From contig OZ024837.1 of the NCBI GenBank assembly GCA_964016985.1, positions 41,264,018-41,328,017 on the forward strand: 64,000 nucleotides of DNA. Reading direction: 5' to 3'. Each line of letters opens with the position of its first letter. Position 1 is the stretch's first letter. This DNA is from Anodontia alba. Its lineage: Eukaryota; Mollusca; Bivalvia; Lucinida; Lucinidae. Of this stretch, positions 56,815-64,000 are shown one piece after another. The notes beneath the pieces are model-generated. The model was not told the DNA's origin. It did not search any database and saw nothing but the letters and a program-made list of their open reading frames with translations. The position numbers and the translations under genes were made by a program.

Positions 56815-57465
56815 GCTGTGTCCCAGCTCAATTTATCTTTTATTGGTTTGACATTAAAGTCCAGTCTTTTTATCTGAAAACTTTCAGTTTTTGGTGGTGA
56901 AATTTTCAGTATATTTGAATGGGCGTGTTTTCGTAATGAATTTATGAATTCATGCAAACAGTGTAGACCAAACTGTGTCCCAGTTCATTTTATCTTTTAT
57001 TGGTTTGACATTAAAGTCCAGTCTTCTTATTTCTGCTCAAAAACATAGATTGGTGGTACTCGTTAGAACTTCCTTGGCAAGGCGGTTCTAACGAGTATCC
57101 ACAATCTATGTTTTGAGCAGAAATATGAAAAATATCAGAATTTTTGTCTGAAAACTTTCAGTTTTTGGTGGTGAAATTTTCAGTATATTTGAATGGGCGT
57201 GTTTTCGTAATGAATTTGTGAATTCATGCAAACAGTGTAGACCAAGAAAAATATCAGAATTTTTATCTGAAAACTTTCAGTTTTTGGTGGTGAAATTTTC
57301 AGTATATTTGAATGGGCGTGTTTTCGTAATGAATTTGTGAATTCATGCAAACAGTGTAGACCAAGAAAAATATCAGAATTTTTATCTGAAAACTTTCAGT
57401 TCTTGGTGGTGAAATTTTCAGTATATTTGAATGGGCATGTTTTCGTAATGAATTTGTGAATTCAT
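56815..57465 (-). repeat. Chimeric HpA/HpB tandem array
   Basis: A 119-bp unit (AATTTGTGAATTCATGCAAA, HpB arm ACAGTGTAGACC, then HpA end ATCTGAAAACTTTCAG..GTTTTCGTAATG) starts at 57213, 57332 and 57451; a related piece ends at 56939. A block with TTATTGGTTTGACATTAAAG occurs at 56840 and 56998. Confidence 0.85.
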
Positions 57466-57532
57466 GCAAACAGTGTAGACAAAGATCGGACGCCGGGTTC
57501 TGCGGTGTTTGATCTGGGTCTACGCTGTTTGC
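57465..57532 (+). repeat. HpB stem
   Basis: GCAAACAGTGTAGACAAAGA..GGTCTACGCTGTTTGCC closing the tandem array. Confidence 0.65.
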
Positions 57533-57554
57533 CAATGTCCCTTTTATGGGACAC

Positions 57555-57772
57555 TAGGCATAAATGGGTTATAGCGCCAATCACAATTGCTACAGGCGAC
57601 ATTGTGATTTTTTATTTTATTAGTATTATTTTTGTATATATATTTCAGAGTAAAACAAGATTTGACGTAGCAGACGATTCACATGAAACGTCGTCTTATT
57701 TTCTCTGAAAATACTAAAAAAAAATGATAATGTCATCTGCTGCAAATTTGCTTGGCACTTTATGGGTTACGT
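57555..57772. mobile_element. HpE2 element, arm-deleted
   Basis: GCAGACGATTCACATGAAACG right arm only; TGTCATCTGCTGCAA and GGCACTTTATGGGTTA end. Confidence 0.6.
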
Positions 57773-57792
57773 AATGTATCAGATTACAGCGT

Positions 57793-57975
57793 GTGGGTGG
57801 CCGGGTGACCAAGTGGCTCGCGCTCCCAACTCCGGATCATGATGTCCGGGGTTGGAATCCCCCTGTAGGCAAAATCCAGTTCATGACGGTACGGCCTTTC
57901 ATTATCATCCTCCCATTGTCTCAGTATGACTTAAATAATGTTAAATGGGACGTAAAACACCAAATCATCATTATG
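57793..57975 (+). mobile_element. tRNA-type SINE
   Basis: GGCCGGGTGACCAAGTGGCT A-box region, GGTTGGAATCCC B-box, GGGACGTAAAACACCAAATC tail. Confidence 0.7.
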
Positions 57976-58086
57976 TGTCAGATTGTGTGGTGTCGCTGGT
58001 TTGTCTGGGTCTTTACTGTTCGCATAGGCCCCGAAGCTTGCGGGGCTCAGCATAACCCCTGCATGTCTAGCGTCCAATAACGGGTA

Positions 58087-58159
58087 CTGGCAAATAGTGT
58101 AGACCCAGATCAGACGCCGCAGAATGCGGCGTCTGATCAGTGTCTACACTGCTTGCACT
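58087..58159 (+). repeat. HpB stem
   Basis: GGCAAATAGTGTAGACCCAGA..GTCTACACTGCTTGC, apical GACGCCGCAGAATGCGGCGTC. Confidence 0.7.
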
Positions 58160-58161
58160 AA

Positions 58162-58162
<1 letters not shown>

Positions 58163-58218
<56 letters not shown>
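58163..58218. repeat. (TA)28 microsatellite
   Basis: Pure TA, within 180 bp of Wnt9 exon 1 donor. Confidence 0.97.
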
Positions 58219-58219
<1 letters not shown>

Positions 58220-58395
58220 CATGATAATACTTAAAAAATTAAAAGTAACCAGACATCCCTGCTACTGGAAACGGACATATCCAAGTAGCTGAGATCAAAT
58301 AGTCCACCCGGCATAAAAACAACGGGTTAAAATGTTGCTATATCACGATAATATTAAATTCATCATGACAAATGAAAAAAACTCATAATACTTAC

Positions 58396-58475
58396 CCAAA
58401 GTATCCAGCAACAGCGTCTGTGAATAAAAGAACTAAATAGACGGTTCTAATTACAGTGTTTTTATGTAATTTCAT
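58396..58475 (-). CDS. Wnt9: Wnt9 coding exon 1 (signal peptide)
   Basis: Encodes the start of a secreted Wnt9-class glycoprotein ligand (Frizzled/LRP receptors, extracellular). From ATG at 58475 the reading is a short basic N-terminus, then a hydrophobic core (VYLVLLF) and A-V-A-G-Y-F before the donor, so it looks like a classical signal peptide of about 23 residues. The ATG has A at -3 and an in-frame TGA 28 nt upstream (58503-58505) with no intervening in-frame ATG. The exon ends TTT-GG then GTAAGT (minus strand, from 58395), leaving phase 2. Joined to exon 2 this gives Y-F-G-L, which matches the YFGL that follows the signal peptide in vertebrate WNT9A as I recall it. The coding part is only 80 nt, so the call rests on the donor, the phase and the YFGL join. 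The 5'UTR and promoter are not defined. Confidence 0.85.
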
Positions 58476-59095
58476 GTTGCACTCGTGAATGAATACACAT
58501 CTTCATTTCCACATTACTGTGTTTTTCACATATCATAATATTGATAAAAATAAATTTGGGATAAACAGTATTATGTATATCTTATTTTTCCTTGATTTTT
58601 TTCTGTAATACAATCCACGAAATGTATAGTTATTTTTTATATCTCACTGGTATTAAATGTTTATTTTTTTATTATTAAATATTACATAGTATAATATCAA
58701 TGTCTTTTGTTCACACGTGGCTTTATAGTTAATTATCACATTTTTTTATGATTTTAAATTAAAAGTGCGAATATCATTTACATGTAACACTCCAAAATAA
58801 TACGTCCAGTGAATAAGAACACAGATATCGTGGACTGGTCACTCTGTTATGTTCGTCACAGGTTGTCCGAAACTTTCATCTAAGGAAGCTCGCATCATCA
58901 TCCAGGTATTCGTGCTTTTATGATAGTAAAGCGTCCATCCTACCTGTGATTTGACTAATGGAGTGTACCGACTCTCACACTGGAGTGATTACTTCGCCTT
59001 TGATAAAATCGGTATTTTTACGTATTCTAAGTCCCAATTACGAGTCTTCTTGCCGCTTGCTTTCTTATTTTCACTCCTTTTTTTCAAGAAGTGAC
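58476..59095 (-). other. Wnt9 5' flank: possible 5'UTR and promoter
   Basis: AT-rich and mostly free of the window's repeats, unlike its surroundings. Upstream ATGs occur out of frame near 58500. A CAG-gtagga donor-like string is present on the minus strand near 58945-58950 and could end a non-coding exon. No TATA box or CpG-rich stretch is convincing, so promoter placement is inference. Confidence 0.3.
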
Positions 59096-59304
59096 TTAAC
59101 TTTACTAGTCTCTGGGCTAATTCAGCAGACGACAAACTAATGATATTTTTATTATTATTTTTTTTTTTTTTTTTTTAGAAAATAGGATCTGACACTTTAT
59201 GCACAATTTGCATGAAATGTCAAATCCTTTTTTCTTGGAAAAATAAGAAAAAATATTTCAAAATGTCGTCTGCTAGTTTTTTTACCCAGCATGCTATGTG
59301 TTAA
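59096..59304. mobile_element. HpE element
   Basis: TTAA at both ends; GCAGACGACAAACTAATGAT and AATGTCGTCTGCTAG arms; core reduced. Confidence 0.7.
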
Positions 59305-59309
59305 TTAAA

Positions 59310-59630
59310 AAAGAACTCAGGGTTTCTGGTATTTCGTTTCTTTGCGTTTAGTTGATACTGCAATTAGAAAGTTTCCACTTGTTTTAAATGATTTTTTCTT
59401 CTTTTATCTACAGACGGCTGATGATTTAAACCCACCTTCAGCAAATGATCAAAGTGTTATGCTTAATGAAACATTCTGAATTTTAAAGATCTTATTCTCT
59501 GATAATATTTGGTAATTATTTAGTGTTTTTTGCGTCCTTTGAATACCTTGCACAACCTTTCATTATCTACCTTTGACTTTTTTTATGAATGAAAAAAAAA
59601 TACGACTTTATTTCCGCTGGATGTTACCGC
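59310..59630. other. No recognised feature
   Basis: AT-rich upstream DNA. Confidence 0.4.
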
Positions 59631-59632
59631 TT

Positions 59633-59828
59633 AGCCCTTTGGGTAAAATAAAATCAGCAGATGACATTTTGATTTTCTTCTTATTTTGTAGAAAATAGCC
59701 TTTGATACTTCAAGCAAATTGTCTCGGAGACAATTTACATGAAATGTCAAAGCCTATTTTCTGAGAAAATAAGACAAATGTAATGAATTTTTCGTCTGCT
59801 GAATTTGCTCAGAGAGTGGTAAAGGTGA
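59633..59828. mobile_element. HpE element
   Basis: CAGCAGATGACATTTTGAT and TTTTTCGTCTGCTGAATT arms; core GCAAATTGTCTCGGAGACAATTTAC. Confidence 0.7.
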
Positions 59829-59989
59829 ATACGTTTGTGGTTTCTGGCAAGAATAATATTGATATGCGTTTGTTTTAAAATTTACCCTTCAATTAAATAA
59901 ATAAAAAAGACAAGGTAAAGCTCAAACAGAAAATGACTACTTTCAAGTTTCTGCTACGAGATAACTAAATTAAAAGCAATGTTTTAAAC

Positions 59990-60108
59990 ACACACATACA
60001 CACACAAGCACGCATGTACGCACACGTGCGCGCGCACGCACGCACAGAGAAAGAGAGAGAGAGCGAGAAAGGAAAGAAAGAAAGATAGAAAGAAAATAAG
60101 AAAAAGAA
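59990..60108 (+). repeat. (CA)n / (CG-CA)n / (GA)n cluster
   Basis: ACACACACATACACACAC, GCGCGCGCACGCACGCAC, then GA and GAAA runs. The alternating purine-pyrimidine part could adopt Z-DNA. Confidence 0.9.
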
Positions 60109-60271
60109 CCTCTGATTAAATGAATCATTTTTCCTTATGGTTGTCTCTATTATTTAAGAAGAAGTTTAGGAAACTTTCTATTTATCAAACCGCCCACTGA
60201 AATGGGACGGTGTCGAACACATTAGAGAGATTCCAAAGTTGAAAACTTTAACTTTAACTTGCCAAAAACCG

Positions 60272-60613
60272 GCACAGTGCCTCAGTTGGTACAGCACCCG
60301 CTTTGTGACCGGGATTTTGCAGGTTCGATGCTGGCCGAGTCATACCAAAGACTTCAAAAATGGTACTAGCGCTCTTTCGCTTGACGCTCAGCATTAAGAA
60401 AGTAGAGCTAGGAATCAGAACTGGTCAACTCAGTGTCCGTATAATGTGACTGGGTGGAATATCATGTCAAGTGTCAGGGGCGTGATATTTCAGTGAGGCA
60501 GCACTCTAAAAGAGAGCATTGAGCTCCTTGCCACATCCAGACACCGTCGCGATATGACTGAAAGATTGTTGAAAGCGACGTAAAGCCCGAATAAAACAAA
60601 CAAACAAACAAAT
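60272..60613 (+). mobile_element. tRNA-derived SINE
   Basis: Same family as 19641: TGCCTCAGTTGGTACAGCAC, GGTTCGATGCTGG, GCACTCTAAAAGAGAGCATTG, (AAAC)n tail. AACTTGC flanks both sides, a weak target duplication. Confidence 0.85.
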
Positions 60614-60786
60614 AAACTTGCGGACTGTAACCAAAAGCACTCATTGTATATTCAGAACTCGAAGCTCCCGATCACCATACGCATTAGCGTAACGCACATA
60701 ACGCACAATACGCATGTACGTAGCATGCGTAAGAAAAATATTTACAATAAAGTGACATTAACATAAATAGTTTACTTTTTGACCAA

Positions 60787-60856
60787 GGGGGCTGCTCTTA
60801 AAGGAAAGAATTTGCTCCCTCTGGGAGCAAATTCTTTCCTTTAAGAGTAGCCCCTA
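60787..60856. repeat. HpJ hairpin
   Basis: GGGGCTGCTCTTAAAGGAAAG..CTTTCCTTTAAGAGTAGCCCC; near-perfect 32-bp arms. Confidence 0.8.
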
Positions 60857-61312
60857 TTTTAGAGGCGATTCTAGGCATAGTTTTTCAAGATTTTTCCTGG
60901 GTGTGAGTAAAAAATAATTTCGGTCTGGCTACGCAACTAATCCGTACTCTAGCAGTCCAGCCAGGGTTATCACATTTAATATTCCATCACACATACATTT
61001 AAACTTTAGCACGCTGTAGGTGAAAATTAGTATTATTAACACTTTTAATATTTATTACATCAGTAAAGCAAGACTTTCTATACAAATTGTCTTTCATTGT
61101 GTTGCTTTCTTTTCTTATATAATAATTACCACGACTGCTGTGCAAGATGCTGCATACATCGTTTGTAGTAAGGAGAGTTTGGATGAAATGCGAAGCCTTA
61201 TTTTCTGTGGAAAAATAAGAAAATATATTTGAAATGTCGAAACTCCTGTTTATATGAGGCAGAACGATGGGTATAGGAATTCGGACGATACGTCTGTACA
61301 TTATCATATTAC

Positions 61313-61515
61313 CGTGATTATCCTAAACTTGTAATCTAATTTGTGCTATAGTTACAAGCTGAACTCCTGTTGATGGGTCTAAAACTGCTGGATGAGTGGC
61401 AAACAGTGTAGACCCTGATCAGACGCCGCGTAAAGCGGCGTCTGATCTGGATCTGCACTTTTTGCCCGGGCCTGTGTGTTCTGATACCTAGGGTAATTCG
61501 GTACCGTGATTACCC
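61313..61515 (+). mobile_element. HpB element
   Basis: CCGTGATTATCCTAAACTTG left, ACCTAGGGTAATTCGGTACCG right, core GATCAGACGCCGCGTAAAGC. Confidence 0.65.
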
Positions 61516-61799
61516 TAATTTTTCAGACAGCTTACCTGCTCGCCCCTGAGTTTCTGAAAAGGACTCGTCCATCTTTGAAGCTGGACATAACGATTGTTCC
61601 GAATAGCGGTCTTGGTAAAAAAATCAAAATCAAAACGGTAAACTGTCTTGGTCCCGATAAACCGTCTCCTCTGCATCTACACTACTCGAAAAAAAATCTG
61701 CTGTTTGGTTCCATATTGCTAAAAGACCAAAGTTATAATGTGTTGAAAAATGTAAAGTTGAATACCCTCGGATGTGTAAATGTGGCGATGAAACGATAA
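61506..61799 (+). CDS. Unrecognised ORF, possible exon or remnant
   Basis: A 97-residue open frame in the only unique DNA between HpB (ends near 61515) and HpA (starts 61802). A tttttcag acceptor-like string ends at 61525. The reading contains F-L-K-R-T-R-P-S-L-K-L and L-D-I-T-I-V-P-N, with a lysine-rich middle. I do not recognise a family, no donor is clear, and the stop TAA precedes the HpA end. Could be a captured gene fragment, a decayed element ORF or chance. Confidence 0.15.
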   Translation: MITLIFQTAYLLAPEFLKRTRPSLKLDITIVPNSGLGKKIKIKTVNCLGPDKPSPLHLHYSKKNLLFGSILLKDQSYNVLKNVKLNTLGCVNVAMKR

Positions 61800-61801
61800 G
61801 A

Positions 61802-62080
61802 CATCACGAAAACATGCCTATATAATTTTGACCCCCTTAAACCCCACTTTTATATAGTAAAACTGGGGTTTACAGGGGTATATATTATTTTTCTTATTTC
61901 TGCTCAAAACATAGATTGTGGGTACTCGTTAGAACCGCCTCGCCGAGGCGGTTCTAACGAGTACCACAATCTATGTTTTGTGCAGAAATAAGAAAAAATA
62001 TCAAAATTTTTTATCTCAAAAATTTTCATTTTTGGGTGGTAAAATTTTCAATATAGTTGAATAGGCGTGTTTTCGTAATG
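61802..62080 (-). mobile_element. HpA element 24
   Basis: CATCACGAAAAC to TTTTCGTAATG; perfect palindrome apart from one base lost in GTACCACAATC. Confidence 0.93.
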
Positions 62081-62169
62081 ATGTGTAGAGCGTTTGATCT
62101 TCGTCTATACTGTTTGCTCAGGTCTGTCTGTCTGTCTGTCAGTCCCAATATCTAGGGTACATACAATGC

Positions 62170-62385
62170 TGGATCAGATTCTTTCATAGCGGGTTCAAAT
62201 TTCTTAGGGATGTCGATTTGTTCAAATTGCTGTACTTATTAACCTAGTAAGCAAACAGTGTGGACTCGTACAAATGTACGGTTCTAATATGTCCCACGAA
62301 AAGAAGTTTTAAGTCAAAGAAGGATATGACTGATCCTCAAACCCCAGCCCCCACCTCCCTCGAACCCCGTCTGGCTCCGCCCTGA
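62170..62385 (+). mobile_element. HpR-like remnant
   Basis: GATCAGATTCTTTCATAGCGGG left, GGCTCCGCCCTGATA right; GCAAACAGTGTGGACTCGTAC arm without partner. Confidence 0.45.
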
Positions 62386-62441
62386 TATACAGTAGATTAA
62401 TCGTGTTAATATGTAAATAAGTGAAAGGCGAGGGTGTATAA

Positions 62442-62705
62442 CATCATGAAAACATGCCTATATAATTTTGATCCCCTTAAATCCAACTTTTATCTAATAA
62501 AACTGGCGTTTACAGGGGTATACATAACGTTTCTTATTTCTGCTCAAAACATAGATTGTGGGTACTCGTCGAGGCGGTTCTAACGAGTATACATAATCTA
62601 TGTTTTGTGCAGAAACATAAAAAATATCAGATTTTTTTATCTGAAAATTTTCATTTTTTGGTGGTAAAATTTTCTGTATATTTGAATAGGCATGTTTTCG
62701 TAATG
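62442..62705 (-). mobile_element. HpA element 25, arm-deleted
   Basis: GGTACTCGTCGAGGCGG: the same 14-bp CTCG-to-CTCG loss as element 12. Confidence 0.88.
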
Positions 62706-62825
62706 ATGAATGAACAAGTGATCAAAGTGCTGGGGGCAATATGGCAAGTTTTGTCTTAATATTATGTTATTGATACACAGTTGTCGTAATACATCTATTA
62801 TAAGCTGACCTAATGTCAGTTTTGA

Positions 62826-63096
62826 CATTACGAAAACATGGCTGTTCAAATATATTGAAAATTTCACCACACAAAACTGAAAGTTTTCAGATAAAAAAAA
62901 AAAAAAACTGATATTTTCATACTTCTGCTCACAACATAGATTGTGGGTACTCGTTAGAACCACCTCGCCGAGGCGGTTCTAACTAGTAGTTTTAGCGTAA
63001 ATAAGAAAAATAATGTATACTCCTGTAAACCCCAGTTTTACTTTATAAAAGTGGGGTTTAAGGCGATTAAAATTATAAAGGCATGTTTTCCTGGTG
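62826..63096 (+). mobile_element. HpA element 26
   Basis: CATTACGAAAAC to TTTTCCTGGTG; right arm truncated at CTAACTAGTAG. Confidence 0.88.
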
Positions 63097-63914
63097 TAAT
63101 TTTCATTTTTATACCCCTCCACTCGACTGTGGAGGGGTATTATGTTACTCCGTTCGAGTGTCCGTTAGTCCGCCAGAGCCGGGCTTCATTTCTGCCCTCT
63201 ACACGTAACTTGGGCAGTTTTTTTTTTTTTTTTTGTTGTTGGCTTTTCTTGAAAGTTTGCATAGGCATTGATATTAATGCGGATTGGTTTGAGATTGTAA
63301 ATTGGGAAAATTCTGAAAAATTCCAAGCAAAGTTATGGCCCTTGTTTGATGTCAAAATTTCCTTTCTGTTTAATGTCTTGGGAACAAATGAGTGGATTTT
63401 GACCAAAGTGTATAATTATACGCATTGATTTGGATAACTAGCAGATCTGGGCCCAATTTTGTTATTTTTCAATAGAGTTTTGGCCCTTGGTTGACGTCAG
63501 AAATGTGATTTTGCTTCATACCTTGTGAACAAATTGAGGATTTTTTTTTTTTTTTTTTTTTTTTCAAATTTCATATTACACATCTGAAATCAGTAATAAA
63601 TGCACTTTTTCACATTGATTAGGCCTAGGTTTGGATTATAATTATAAATTTTCGTTAGAGCTATGTCCCCTGATTGTTTTTTTTTTATATACCCCGTTGG
63701 CGATAGTGACGGGGTATTGTTATACATTGTACATTTTTGGGGTGGTTGCCAAACCATCACAAGTTTTAACATACCACATTTCATCAATCCGTTTTCCTGT
63801 AATTACCAATCTAATAACTACCTAACAGATAGTTCCCTGCTAATGCTGATAACGCTAAGCTCTGCATTCAAACATATTAGCCTTATATACTCTGATGGTT
63901 ATGATAAGCGAATA

Positions 63915-63947
<33 letters not shown>

Positions 63948-64000
63948 TCAAACTTTTGAAGAAATAAGATTTTTAATCATATTGAGAACAATATTGGCGA
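63097..64000 (+). repeat. Dispersed repeat-like tail of the window
   Basis: Palindromic TACCCCTCCACTCGACTGTGG/GGAGGGGTA, the pieces AAGTTATGGCCCTTGTTTGA and GAGTTTTGGCCCTTGGTTGA (63331, 63475) in direct order, T-runs, CCCCGTTGGCGATAGTGACGG and a poly-A run at 63917-63945. Looks like one or two degraded long repeats. No gene called. Confidence 0.45.

Larger units (their letters stand above)
38465..58395 (-). other. Wnt9: Wnt9 intron 1 (about 19.9 kb)
   Basis: Lies between the signal-peptide exon donor (GTAAGT) and the exon 2 acceptor (TTCCCTAG). It contains nested elements (HpA in HpE, HpA in HpJ), several tRNA-type SINEs, a 119-bp chimeric tandem array and a (TA)n tract. Confidence 0.85.

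Noticed and set aside
63051..63428. 125-codon plus-strand ORF
   Set aside because: Begins in the end of HpA element 26, crosses a T-run and continues into repeat sequence.

Overview
This is animal nuclear DNA: long AT-rich introns, many microsatellites, tRNA-headed SINEs and a dense load of short inverted-repeat (MITE-like) elements. The one gene I can prove is a complete Wnt9 gene on the minus strand, from 58475 down to 161. The gene and the repeat types suggest a lophotrochozoan, most likely a marine bivalve mollusc. That placement is inference.

WNT9. Four coding exons with GT-AG junctions and matching phases: exon 1 (58396-58475, signal peptide), exon 2 (38196-38464), exon 3 (16118-16386), exon 4 (161-634, stop). 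The parts total 1092 nt, giving a 363-residue protein, close to vertebrate WNT9 length as I recall it. Introns are about 19.9, 21.8 and 15.5 kb. No short-distance ORF scan would link these exons; they join through splice sites and family motifs.

REPEATS. Nearly everything else is mobile-element debris. I use my own labels, HpA to HpR, for families recognised by recurrence inside the window. HpA (about 27 copies, about 280 bp, TIR CATYACGAAAACAYGCCTAT) carries a near-perfect palindrome of about 90 bp. HpB, HpB2, HpC and HpD carry stems built around GATCAGA-type or GCAAACAGTGTAGA arms. HpD and HpE lie between TTAA sites (piggyBac-like). HpF and HpG have TCGA-rich ends. HpH lies between TA dinucleotides. 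HpI ends in GGGCCCAGTTGTTCAAAAC. HpJ is a GGAAAGAATTTGCTCC hairpin. HpP has TTAAAGGGGAACGCAA ends and HpR has CAGGGGCGGATCCAGG ends. There are also tRNA-derived SINEs (one with a perfect 15-bp target duplication), a broken Penelope-like GIY-YIG fragment, minisatellites (26, 24, 60, 119 and 18 bp units) and (T)nG tracts.

LAYOUT. 1-160: 3' flank of Wnt9 with HpF debris. 635-16117: intron 3. 16387-38195: intron 2. 38465-58395: intron 1. 58476-64000: 5' flank and upstream DNA, with two SINEs or SINE-like units, HpE, HpB and three HpA copies, plus one unrecognised ORF at 61506-61799. No second conserved gene was found.

The most unusual signal is that families with unrelated ends share hairpin cores whose two arms have changed together, so that pairing is kept. 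Edges of repeats are approximate unless a terminal motif is stated.
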